A stretch of 5,849 nucleotides of DNA from the NCBI GenBank assembly GCA_028292565.1, contig JAQGMD010000169.1, positions 1 to 5,849 of the forward strand. Direction: 5' to 3'. The position numbers were made by a program, and so were the translations under genes. Positions 1 to 5,849 of the stretch are shown piece by piece. The notes beneath the pieces were generated by a model, which saw nothing but the letters and a program-made list of their open reading frames with translations, made no database searches and had not been told where the DNA came from. Each line of letters begins with the position of its first letter. The first letter of the stretch is position 1. This DNA comes from Burkholderia sp. (GTDB lineage: Bacteria; Pseudomonadota; Gammaproteobacteria; Burkholderiales; Burkholderiaceae).

Positions 1-367
1 CCGCGGCGACAAAGAACAACTGATTCAGGCAGTCTTGAATATCGCGCACAATGCGGCGCAGGCCCTGTCCGCGCGCATCAAAACCGGCGATGCGGAACTG
101 ATACTGCGAACCCGAGTGGCGCGGCAAGTGACGCTGGCCAAGGTCCGCTACGGGCTGGCATTAGACTTGCATATCATCGACAATGGACCGGGTATCCCGG
201 CCGAGATCCAGGACCGCATTTTTTATCCCCTCGTATCCGGGCGGGACGGTGGAAGTGGATTGGGATTGACACTCGCGCAAAACTTCGTGCAACAGCACAT
301 GGGAGTAATTGAGTGCGAGAGTCGTCCGGGATATACGGATTTCAGAATCTTGATACCGCTGCCGTGA
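1..367 (+). CDS. ntrB: Nitrogen regulation sensor histidine kinase NtrB, C-terminal part (partial)
   Basis: This is the ATPase end of NtrB (GlnL), the cytoplasmic kinase that phosphorylates NtrC under nitrogen limitation and, in the known family, switches to phosphatase when bound by PII. The frame is open from base 2 and runs through the left edge, so the TTG at 35 is an internal Leu codon and not the start. The 121 visible residues contain an N-box (QAVLNIAHNAAQAL, residues 9-22), a G1 box (DNGPGIP, 60-66) and a G2 box (GGSGLGL, 83-89), the three elements of a HATPase_c nucleotide pocket. The PAS sensor and the phospho-accepting His region lie off the window. The gene ends 34 bases before ntrC on the same strand, the normal ntrBC order; glnA would be expected further upstream. 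Identification is by motifs plus the adjacent ntrC. Confidence 0.93.
   Translation, partial: RGDKEQLIQAVLNIAHNAAQALSARIKTGDAELILRTRVARQVTLAKVRYGLALDLHIIDNGPGIPAEIQDRIFYPLVSGRDGGSGLGLTLAQNFVQQHMGVIECESRPGYTDFRILIPLP
156..171 (+). promoter_or_regulatory. Candidate intragenic sigma54 (-24/-12) promoter within ntrB, reading toward ntrC
   Basis: The sequence TGGCATTAGACTTGCA matches the sigma54 consensus TGGCAC-N5-TTGCA, with GG at 157-158, GC at 169-170 and the required 10-base spacing between them. A start near base 182 would give a leader of about 220 bases before the ntrC ATG at 402. The site lies in codons for Leu-Ala-Leu-Asp-Leu-His and uses TTA and TTG for leucine, which are uncommon in this GC-rich stretch. 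I did not find a clear NtrC-binding palindrome in the 155 bases available upstream. It may drive ntrC on its own, or be one of the silent intragenic sigma54 sites known from other bacteria. Confidence 0.4.
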
Positions 368-401
368 CCAGGCCGCAGGATCAGCGGAATGCCAAGGAAA
401 T

Positions 402-1907
402 ATGAAACCAATCTGGATTGTTGACGACGACGAATCAATTCGCTGGGTGCTAGAAAAAGCCCTGGCGCGCGAAAACCTCGCTACGAAAAGCTTCTCCAAT
501 GCGCGCGACGCGTTGGACGCGCTGCAAAACGGCGCACCACAAGTGCTCGTTTCCGACATCCGCATGCCAGGCACCTCCGGACTTGAATTGCTGCAGGCTG
601 TCAAAGCGAAGCATCCGGGTTTGCCTGTTATTGTCATCACCGCGTTCTCCGATCTCGATTCCGCTGTAGCGGCATTCCAGGGCGGCGCGTTCGAATATCT
701 CGCCAAGCCCTTCGATGTCGACAAAGCGGTCGAGCTGATCCGCCGCGCGCTCGGAGAGAGTTTGCGCGAAGCGGACGTGGAGCAGGTGTCGGCCGAGACG
801 CCCGAGATCCTCGGCCAGGCGCCCGCGATGCAGGACGTGTTTCGCGCAATCGGTCGCCTGTCGCAATCGAATGTGACGGTGCTGATCACAGGTGAGTCCG
901 GCTCAGGCAAGGAGCTGGTGGCGCGCGCATTGCACAAGCATAGTCCGCGAGCGACGCAGCCCTATATCGCATTGAACACCGCTGCGATTCCGAAGGATCT
1001 GCTGGAGTCGGAATTGTTCGGCCATGAACGCGGCGCCTTCACCGGTGCGCAAGCGACCCGCCGCGGCCGCTTCGAGCAGGCTGAGAACGGTACGCTGTTC
1101 CTGGATGAAATCGGCGACATGCCGTTCGACCTCCAGACCCGTCTGTTACGCGTGCTGTCCGACGGCCATTTCTATCGCGTCGGCGGACATCAGCCGCTGA
1201 AGGCCAACGTGCGCGTCATCGCTGCGACCCACCAGAACCTCGAGCAACGGGTCAAGGACGGGCTGTTCCGCGAAGACTTGTACCATCGACTGAACGTGAT
1301 CCGGCTGCGCCTGCCCAGCCTGCGCGAGCGGCGCGAAGACATCCCGCTGCTCACGCGCCACTTCCTGGCACAGAGCGCGAAACAGCTCGGCGTCGAGGCC
1401 AAACGCATGTCCGATGCGGCGATGCAATTCCTGGCTAGCCTGGAATTGCCCGGCAACGTCCGCCAGCTGGAAAACCTTTGCAACTGGATCACGGTGATGG
1501 CGCCGGGTCAGGCTGTCGAGGTCAAAGACCTGCCGCATGAGCTGACTCACGGACAGGAATCTGCGCCTGCGCCGGCCGCAATGCAGGCGCTGGTTCCGAC
1601 GCCGCAGCCTGATGTGCCCGGCGTAAGCGTGCTTCCCACCGGCAGCGCCCCGATCGTCGGGAGCAACTCCGCGGACAAGGCCAGCTGGATTGCATTGCTG
1701 GAATCGGAAGCGGCCCACATGCTGGCCGACGGGCAGCCGGAAGTGATGGATGCGCTCGGCCGCCAATTCGAATCGACGCTGATCAAGACCGCGCTGAAAC
1801 ATACGCACGGTCGAAAGAACGACGCGGCGGTTCGACTCGGCATCGGCCGCAATACGATCACGCGCAAAATCCACGAACTGGGCATCGACGGCGCCAAGGA
1901 CGAGTAA
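402..1907 (+). CDS. ntrC: Nitrogen regulation response regulator NtrC (sigma54-dependent activator)
   Basis: This 501-residue protein has the full NtrC layout. The receiver domain (1-120) has acidic residues D8-D10, phospho-acceptor D52 in the SDIRMPG motif, T80 and K102. The AAA+ domain (about 137-375) has Walker A GESGSGKE (164-171), an intact sigma54-contact loop GAFTGA (211-216), Walker B LFLDE ending at D235-E236 and arginine-finger region FREDLYHR (289-296). A Pro/Ala-rich linker (about 385-430) leads to a Fis-type helix-turn-helix (about 473-492, DAAVRLGIGRNTITRK). Length fits the betaproteobacterial family, slightly longer than enteric NtrC because of the linker. The ATG at 402 follows AAGGA (394-398) at a short 3-base spacing, and homologous receivers begin at the same point. 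It is activated by NtrB and turns on nitrogen-scavenging genes. One oddity is L349 where the sensor II motif normally has Trp (WPGNVRQLEN). Confidence 0.97.
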   Translation: MKPIWIVDDDESIRWVLEKALARENLATKSFSNARDALDALQNGAPQVLVSDIRMPGTSGLELLQAVKAKHPGLPVIVITAFSDLDSAVAAFQGGAFEYLAKPFDVDKAVELIRRALGESLREADVEQVSAETPEILGQAPAMQDVFRAIGRLSQSNVTVLITGESGSGKELVARALHKHSPRATQPYIALNTAAIPKDLLESELFGHERGAFTGAQATRRGRFEQAENGTLFLDEIGDMPFDLQTRLLRVLSDGHFYRVGGHQPLKANVRVIAATHQNLEQRVKDGLFREDLYHRLNVIRLRLPSLRERREDIPLLTRHFLAQSAKQLGVEAKRMSDAAMQFLASLELPGNVRQLENLCNWITVMAPGQAVEVKDLPHELTHGQESAPAPAAMQALVPTPQPDVPGVSVLPTGSAPIVGSNSADKASWIALLESEAAHMLADGQPEVMDALGRQFESTLIKTALKHTHGRKNDAAVRLGIGRNTITRKIHELGIDGAKDE

Positions 1908-2083
1908 CTGTTGTTCCCACCTGCGACCGTGAACGAACAAGATCGTTTACGGTCCGCTTCCAAATTTCCTTCCCGGCATGCAGATGCCGCGCCTAAAGCT
2001 TTATCGACCGCAAGAGTCGTAATGTTTCCGGGCGTAAGATTATTCTTCCACTTACTTTTTTCGCAGCCGCCGGGTAACGCCGC
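1908..2083 (+). other. Intergenic region between ntrC and the phospholipase D family gene
   Basis: No supported gene lies in these 176 bases. They hold the 1925-1954 hairpin, a smaller 6-bp-stem inverted repeat (CGGCAT/ATGCCG, 1974-1989) and the palindrome TAAAGCTTTA (1994-2003). From about 1990 the stretch is more AT-rich than the flanking genes, as expected if the promoter of the downstream gene is here. The best -10-like hexamer I see is TAAGAT (2035-2040), but it has no good -35 partner, so no promoter is called. A stop codon TAA at 2075-2077 in the downstream gene's frame bars any start further upstream. Confidence 0.5.
1925..1954 (+). terminator. Strong hairpin 17 bases after ntrC, probable transcript end or 3' stabiliser
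   Basis: GACCGTGAACGA (1925-1936) pairs with TCGTTTACGGTC (1943-1954) through 12 base pairs, including one G-U wobble, around the 6-base loop ACAAGA. Its place just after the ntrC stop suggests the end of the ntrBC transcript. No run of T follows (the next bases are CGCTTCCAAATTTCC), so it is not a textbook intrinsic terminator. It could instead protect the 3' end or act with Rho, or, as near-symmetrical DNA, be a protein-binding site. Confidence 0.5.
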
Positions 2084-3379
2084 GTGGATCGAACTGGAAA
2101 CCAATTGAGAATCAATTACGTACATATCGGCATAGCCGTCGTAGCGACGCTGGTGCTGACACTGGTCATCGCGAACTTCACGTCAGGCGAAAAGAAGATC
2201 GACAGCGATGTGAAGCGCCTGTATTCGGTAACCGACCCGCAGTTTTTGCGCTCGATGGGTGTGCTGCTTGGCCCGACCATACTTGAAGGCAATCGCGTCG
2301 ACTACCTGGAAAACGGCGACCAGATTTTTCCGGCCATGCTGGACGCGATCCGGTCCGCGAAAAAGACCGTCACCTTCGAGACCTATATCTATTGGTCGGG
2401 AGAGATCGGCAAGTCGTTTTCCGAAGCATTGTGCGAGCGCGCGCAGGCAGGGGTGAAGGTGCATGTCCTGCTTGACTGGGTCGGCAGCGCGAAGATGGAT
2501 GCGCCCACGGTCGACGGCATGAAACAGTGTGGCGTCGAAGTCGAGCGTTATCACGAACCGGCCTGGTACAACCTGACCCGCATGAACAATCGCACCCACC
2601 GCAAACTGCTGGTGATCGACGGGCGCGTCGGCTTCACCGGCGGGGTAGGCATTGCCGATCAATGGTCCGGCGATGCGCAGGATGAGTCGCAATGGCGTGA
2701 TTCACATTTTCGGGCCGAGGGACCCGTGGCATTGGAGTTCCAGGCGGTATTCCTCGACAACTGGATGAAAGCGACCGGGCGTGTGCTGCATTCCGCCGCG
2801 TATTTCCCGAAGATCGAAAACGCCGGGAAAGCGCCGGCGCAAATGTTCAGCAGTTCACCGACCGGCGGCAGCGAAAGCATGCAGTTGATGTACCTGTTAT
2901 CCATCGCGGCGGCCAGCAAGAGCATCCTGCTTTCCAGTTCTTATTTTGTGCCGGATGATCGTGCGATAAAAGCCCTCGCCGATGCCGCAAAACGCGGAGT
3001 GCGGATCAGGATCATCACGCCGGGAGATAAAATCGATACTGAAATTGTGAGGCGTGCATCGCGCGCCCGCTGGGGCGATCTGCTCAAGGCCGGCGTCGAA
3101 ATTTATGAATACCAGCCCACCATGTTTCACTGCAAGGTGATGATCGTCGACGGCTTTCTGGTGTCGACCGGATCGACCAATTTCGACAACCGTTCGTTCC
3201 GATTGAATGACGAAGCGAACCTGAACGTTTACGACCCTGCGTTCGCGGCGGAGATGACCAAGGTATTCGAGAAGGATCTGGCGAGCTCACGCCGTATCAC
3301 ACTCGAGCAGTGGGAAAATCGGCCGGCGATGGAAAAAGTGGTGGAGCACACGATGTCGCTGGTCGGTCACCAGTTGTGA
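2084..3379 (+). CDS. Cardiolipin synthase family protein (phospholipase D-like, two HKD motifs)
   Basis: The 431-residue product is a bacterial cardiolipin-synthase-type PLD enzyme, a family that makes cardiolipin from phosphatidylglycerol or related donors at the inner membrane. One hydrophobic segment (about 14-32, HIGIAVVATLVLTLVIANF) acts as an N-terminal anchor. The first HKD motif is H172-x-K174-x4-D179 followed by GG at 186-187. The second is H349-x-K351-x4-D356, followed by the typical GSTNFDNRSFRLNDEANL (362-379), so both catalytic halves are intact. Length is close to ClsB/ClsC-like members, but the exact subclass cannot be fixed and no symbol is given. The start is uncertain: GTG at 2084 is the first possible codon after the in-frame TAA at 2075, yet it has no ribosome-binding site, while TTG at 2105 (residue 8) is preceded by GGAAA at 2096-2100. 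Either start keeps the anchor. It is likely transcribed separately from ntrBC and faces the DUF1289 gene across 12 bases. Confidence 0.9.
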   Translation: MDRTGNQLRINYVHIGIAVVATLVLTLVIANFTSGEKKIDSDVKRLYSVTDPQFLRSMGVLLGPTILEGNRVDYLENGDQIFPAMLDAIRSAKKTVTFETYIYWSGEIGKSFSEALCERAQAGVKVHVLLDWVGSAKMDAPTVDGMKQCGVEVERYHEPAWYNLTRMNNRTHRKLLVIDGRVGFTGGVGIADQWSGDAQDESQWRDSHFRAEGPVALEFQAVFLDNWMKATGRVLHSAAYFPKIENAGKAPAQMFSSSPTGGSESMQLMYLLSIAAASKSILLSSSYFVPDDRAIKALADAAKRGVRIRIITPGDKIDTEIVRRASRARWGDLLKAGVEIYEYQPTMFHCKVMIVDGFLVSTGSTNFDNRSFRLNDEANLNVYDPAFAAEMTKVFEKDLASSRRITLEQWENRPAMEKVVEHTMSLVGHQL

Positions 3380-3391
3380 CCCTGCCGCCGT

Positions 3392-3583
3392 TCAGGTATT
3401 GCGCCGCGGATAGCCTTCCGCGGTGATCCTGACCCACACGCGGTCTTTATCTTCATCCGACATGAACACCCATTGCGACACTTCATCCACGGTGCGTCCG
3501 CAGCCGCGGCATACGTCGTCGAAGGTAGTTGAACAAACGGCAACGCAAGGTGTGTCAGGGCGGGGCGGGTGGGAGTTCTGCAT
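3392..3583 (-). CDS. DUF1289 domain protein (small predicted Fe-S protein, YdhL-like)
   Basis: This 63-residue protein matches the DUF1289 pattern (Pfam PF06945, COG3313 'predicted Fe-S protein'): TPCVAVC (11-17), a short insert, then CRGCGRTVDEVSQW (25-38) and a MSDEDKDRVWVRI tail. Four cysteines, C13, C17, C25 and C28, are the likely metal ligands; binding is a family prediction, and the function is unknown. The ATG at 3583-3581 puts the conserved CVAVC at the usual distance from the N-terminus. The same frame stays open upstream to about 4012, but that extension runs antisense to the GST gene and resembles nothing, so it is left out. No clear ribosome-binding site precedes the ATG; an in-frame GTG at 3604 is a weaker alternative. 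The gene is convergent with the phospholipase D gene and divergent from the GST gene. Confidence 0.85.
   Translation of the reverse strand: MQNSHPPRPDTPCVAVCSTTFDDVCRGCGRTVDEVSQWVFMSDEDKDRVWVRITAEGYPRRNT
3402..3425. repeat. GC-rich inverted repeat at the 3' end of the DUF1289 gene, possible terminator for the phospholipase D gene
   Basis: CCGCGGA (3404-3410) and TCCGCGG (3417-3423) form a perfect 7-bp stem around TAGCCT, extendable to 9 pairs with a G-U and a C-G pair (3402-3425). It starts 22 bases after the phospholipase D stop. There is no T-run in either direction. Read on the minus strand it lies in the last codons of DUF1289. A smaller hairpin, GGTCAC/GTGACC with loop CAGTT (3365-3381), spans the phospholipase D stop codon. 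Together they may end the rightward transcript, which is an inference from position and shape. Confidence 0.35.
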
Positions 3584-3586
3584 AAT
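3581..3586 (+). promoter_or_regulatory. Candidate -10 element for the GST gene, overlapping the DUF1289 start codon
   Basis: CATAAT matches TATAAT at five of six positions and lies 36 bases before the GST start codon, which would give a leader of about 30 bases. A convincing -35 at 17 bases upstream is absent (the sequence there is G-rich), so activator help or a different promoter is possible. Its first three bases are the complement of the DUF1289 ATG, so RNA polymerase binding here would cover that gene's start. Confidence 0.3.
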
Positions 3587-3612
3587 GGCGTTTTCAGGAG
3601 ACACGCCAGGAT

Positions 3613-3618
3613 AGGGGA
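3613..3618 (+). promoter_or_regulatory. Ribosome-binding site that fixes the GST start
   Basis: AGGGGA ends 4 bases before the GTG at 3623. It supports that GTG over the longest possible start at 3569, whose extra residues (MGVLHNGVFRRHARIGES) are not GST-like and overlap DUF1289. Confidence 0.6.
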
Positions 3619-3622
3619 ATCG

Positions 3623-4264
3623 GTGTACAAACTCTACTACTACCCGGGCAATGCCAATCTCGCGCCGCACATGTTGCTGGAAGAACTCGGCGTCAACTAT
3701 GAGCTGGTGCTGGTAGACCGCGAGACGAATGCGCAGAAAAGCCCGGAATACCTGAAGCTGAACCCGAACGGTCGTGTGCCGACGCTTATTGACGGCGAAC
3801 TGGTGCTCTACGAGGCTGCGGCGATCTGCCTGCACCTGGTCGACCGGCATCCCGAAGCAGGATTGGCGCCGGCCGTCGGCAGCGCCGAGCGCGCGGAGTT
3901 CTACAAGTGGCTGGTCTACCTGACCAACACGCTGCAGGCTGAATTGATGACGTATTTTTATCCGGAGCGACTGATCGACGATAAGGCGGGGGCTTCGCAG
4001 GTGAAGACGCATGCGGAAGCGCGCGTCGGCGGCATGCTTGATTTGATAGAGGATGCTCTTGCATCACATGGTGGTCCGTATCTGCTGGGAGCGCGATACA
4101 GCGCTGTAGATCCTTATCTTTTGATGCTGTCGCGCTGGACGCGGATGATGAAGAACCCGGCACGCAACCGTCTTCACCTCGGCGGCTATCTGGAGCGGCT
4201 TGTTGCGCGTCCCGCGATCCAGCGGACCTTTGCTGGTGAGGGATTGGGCGCGCCGTTGTTCTGA
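3623..4264 (+). CDS. Glutathione S-transferase-like protein
   Basis: The 213-residue product has the two-domain cytosolic GST fold. The N-terminal thioredoxin-like half (1-77) has YKLYYYPGNANLAPH (2-16), the cis-proline in RVPTLIDG (P53) and YEAAAICLHL (63-72) at the glutathione-binding helix. The all-helical C-terminal half has the N-capping box S160-x-x-D163 in RYSAVDPYLLML. GTG at 3623 is chosen because of the AGGGGA site and because homologues begin at this YKLYYYPG strand. Compared with beta-class GSTs (SPGACSLAP) the catalytic Cys position is Ala (A11) and the next Ser is Asn (N12); the usual Glu-Ser pair that holds the gamma-glutamyl group is E64-A65. A binding, isomerase or reductase-like role, or weak transferase activity, is therefore possible, and the substrate is unknown. 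It is divergent from DUF1289 and converges on prpR with a 20-base gap. Confidence 0.9.
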   Translation: MYKLYYYPGNANLAPHMLLEELGVNYELVLVDRETNAQKSPEYLKLNPNGRVPTLIDGELVLYEAAAICLHLVDRHPEAGLAPAVGSAERAEFYKWLVYLTNTLQAELMTYFYPERLIDDKAGASQVKTHAEARVGGMLDLIEDALASHGGPYLLGARYSAVDPYLLMLSRWTRMMKNPARNRLHLGGYLERLVARPAIQRTFAGEGLGAPLF

Positions 4265-4284
4265 GGTGAAGCGGCCCACTCCCC

Positions 4285-5849
4285 CTACGACGACCCCTGC
4301 CTGATTTTTCGCCATAACGTGGTGCGGCTTATACCGAGATGCTTGGCGGCCGCTTCACGATTGCCATTAAATCGCGCAAGAACCTGTTCGATCGTTTCGG
4401 CAGATTGCTGCACCGGGCACACGTTCTCTCCCGGGGTTCTTGCAAGCTCGGGCGCAACCGACATGAGAAAGCCTGGAGATAATGCTTGCAGCGGTTCAGC
4501 CGCGAGGAACAACGCGACGCGCTCCATCAGGTTGCGTACCTCGCGCACATTGCCGGGCCATGCGTATGCGCTCAACAACGGCACGCATGCAAGCACTTCC
4601 GCATGCAGGTTCGCATGAGGGCGCGCGCCAAGCGAGGCCAGCCCAGTCTTCAGGCACCATTCCGCCAACGCAACCAAGTCTTCCGACCGATCCTTGAGCG
4701 GCGGCAGTGACAGGCGCAATACGCCGAGCCGGTAAAACAGGTCTGCGCGGAAACGGCCATCGCGCACCCGTTGGTCAAGATCGCAATGGGTAGCACTGAT
4801 GATGCGCACATTCACCGGAATCGGACGCGTGCCGCCTACGCGCACCACTTCACGTTCCTCCAATACACGCAGCAATCTGGTCTGCAGCACCAGCGGCATC
4901 TCGCCGATTTCATCCAGAAACAGCGTGCCACGATTGGCCGCTTCGAATAGTCCCGCATGCCCGCCGCGGCGCGAACCGGTGAACGAGCCTTCCTCATAGC
5001 CGAACAGTTCGGATTCCAGCAGCGACTCGGCGACTGCACCGCAATTGATAGCGACAAACGGTTGCCGTGCGCGCGGTCCTTCCCGATGCATCGCCTGCGC
5101 CGCCAGCTCCTTGCCGGTGCCGGTCTCGCCCTGGATCAGCACCGAGGCAGGCGACCTCGCAAACAGGACGATAGCCTGGCGTACCGCTTCCATTGCCGGC
5201 GAATCGCCGCGTAAGTCATTGACGCCGTGTTTGGCGCGCAGCGTATCGGCAACCGGCTGGGTACGTCCACGCATAGCCTCCAGATGCGTGAACCGCGCGA
5301 TTTCGAGCGCGTCGACAAATGCCTGGCGGATCGATGCAGCGGAATAGAGGAACACACCTGCGAGACCCGCTTCCTCGGCAAGGTCGGTCACCAGCCCGGC
5401 GCCGACGACGACCTTGATGCCCGCGGCTTTCATTTCGATGATTTGCGACCGCGCATCCTCCTCGGTGGCATAGGTCCGCTGCATCATCCTGAGCCCGAAG
5501 GTGGCCTGGAATTCCGCGAGTTCCGGCATGGTTTCCTGGTAGGTGATGAGACCGATCTCCGGCGAGATCTTGCGCGCGCGGGCCAGCGCCTGCATTACAT
5601 CGAAGCCGCTCGCCTTGGCAATGACCACCGGCACCGAGAGACGGTTCTTCAGATATGCGGCATTGGAACCGGCGGCAATCACCGCGTCGCAACGCTCGGT
5701 AAGTATGCGTTCGCGTATGTGGCGCACCGCATCTTCGAAGCCGAGATACACCGGTTCGATCGTCGCCCGGTCGTCGAATTCGAGCGTAATGTCGCGAAAC
5801 AGGTCGGACAGGCGCGAAATGGAGACGGTCCAGATGACCGGTTTGTCTG
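4285..5849 (-). CDS. prpR: Propionate catabolism regulator PrpR (sigma54-dependent activator), 5' end cut
   Basis: PrpR activates the 2-methylcitrate-cycle (prp) genes with sigma54; in characterised members the N-terminal domain senses 2-methylcitrate. The frame is open through the right edge: before the GTG at 5751 it continues upstream as [19 protein letters not shown], the typical PrpR start region, so that GTG is internal (Val33 of the 520 visible residues) and only a few residues are missing. Visible domains are PrpR_N (about 1-180), then AAA+ with Walker A GETGTGKE (240-247), the sigma54 loop GSFTGS (287-292), Walker B LFLDE ending D312-E313, and [12 protein letters not shown] (428-439). 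The Fis-type helix-turn-helix is about 498-517 ([20 protein letters not shown]). The loop departs from canonical GAFTGA at two places. The gene ends 20 bases from the GST stop. Its prp targets would normally lie beyond the right edge, divergently transcribed, but none is in view. Confidence 0.93.
   Translation of the reverse strand, partial: DKPVIWTVSISRLSDLFRDITLEFDDRATIEPVYLGFEDAVRHIRERILTERCDAVIAAGSNAAYLKNRLSVPVVIAKASGFDVMQALARARKISPEIGLITYQETMPELAEFQATFGLRMMQRTYATEEDARSQIIEMKAAGIKVVVGAGLVTDLAEEAGLAGVFLYSAASIRQAFVDALEIARFTHLEAMRGRTQPVADTLRAKHGVNDLRGDSPAMEAVRQAIVLFARSPASVLIQGETGTGKELAAQAMHREGPRARQPFVAINCGAVAESLLESELFGYEEGSFTGSRRGGHAGLFEAANRGTLFLDEIGEMPLVLQTRLLRVLEEREVVRVGGTRPIPVNVRIISATHCDLDQRVRDGRFRADLFYRLGVLRLSLPPLKDRSEDLVALAEWCLKTGLASLGARPHANLHAEVLACVPLLSAYAWPGNVREVRNLMERVALFLAAEPLQALSPGFLMSVAPELARTPGENVCPVQQSAETIEQVLARFNGNREAAAKHLGISRTTLWRKIRQGSS

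Noticed and set aside
161..937. 258-codon open frame on the minus strand, opposite ntrB/ntrC
   Set aside because: It is antisense to clearly coding, motif-rich ntrB and ntrC sequence; the translation is Ser/Arg-rich with no recognisable domain, as expected of a GC-rich shadow frame.
1146..1940. 264-codon open frame on the minus strand, opposite ntrC
   Set aside because: Shadow of the NtrC AAA+ and DNA-binding domains; the translation is low-complexity and unlike any family, with no supporting start context.
1911..2108. 65-codon plus-strand frame from TTG 1911 in the ntrC downstream gap
   Set aside because: It starts inside the post-ntrC region and runs through the hairpin, lacks a ribosome-binding site and shows no domain.
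3569..3622. Longer GST start at 3569
   Set aside because: The added 18 residues are not GST-like, overlap DUF1289 and come before a good ribosome-binding site for the GTG at 3623.
3584..4012. Upstream extension of the DUF1289 frame to 206 residues on the minus strand
   Set aside because: The extra residues are antisense to the GST gene and DUF1289 proteins are normally short; the conserved part starts just after the ATG at 3583.
1101..4917. 17-base identical inverted match between ntrC (1101-1117) and prpR (4901-4917)
   Set aside because: It encodes the shared Walker B motif LDEIG in two homologous AAA+ domains; common ancestry explains it, and it is too short to suggest a functional repeat.
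5216..5692. 158-codon minus-strand frame in another phase of prpR
   Set aside because: Arg/Gly-rich out-of-phase reading of the PrpR sensor domain, which itself is continuous and recognisable.

Overview
The window reads as ordinary chromosomal DNA from a moderately GC-rich proteobacterium, most likely a betaproteobacterium of the Burkholderiales (possibly an Oxalobacteraceae-like lineage). That placement rests on the look of the NtrB/NtrC pair, the PrpR-type regulator, the Burkholderiales-style 'PGNA.LAPH' glutathione transferase and the short DUF1289 protein. It is inferred from family resemblance, not from a search.

Layout, left to right. (1) Positions 1-1907, plus strand: the 3' end of ntrB (nitrogen sensor kinase, cut by the window edge), then a complete ntrC (sigma54-dependent nitrogen response regulator) after a 34-base gap. 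A close match to a sigma54 promoter lies inside the ntrB reading frame about 230 bases before ntrC. (2) 1908-2083: a 176-base gap opening with a 12-bp-stem hairpin. (3) 2084-3379, plus: a membrane-anchored cardiolipin-synthase-type phospholipase D protein with two HKD motifs. (4) 3392-3583, minus: a 63-residue DUF1289 (predicted Fe-S) protein, convergent with the phospholipase gene. (5) 3623-4264, plus: a glutathione S-transferase-like protein, divergent from DUF1289 with only 39 bases between the two start codons. (6) 4285 to the right edge, minus: a nearly complete prpR, the sigma54-dependent activator of propionate (2-methylcitrate cycle) catabolism, convergent with the transferase gene and missing only its first residues.

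How the genes relate. ntrB and ntrC form one two-component system: NtrB phosphorylates or dephosphorylates NtrC in response to nitrogen status, and NtrC-P drives sigma54 promoters. PrpR is a second, unrelated-input sigma54 activator whose targets (prp genes) are expected beyond the right edge, divergently transcribed. The three genes between them (phospholipase D family, DUF1289, GST) are housekeeping or accessory genes with no evident pathway link to either regulator.

I did not find a convincing novel multi-gene system, mobile element, CRISPR array, tRNA or rRNA. The items most worth a second look are the intragenic sigma54-type promoter in ntrB, the non-canonical GSFTGS loop in PrpR, the GST that lacks the usual catalytic residue, and the compact DUF1289/GST divergent start region.
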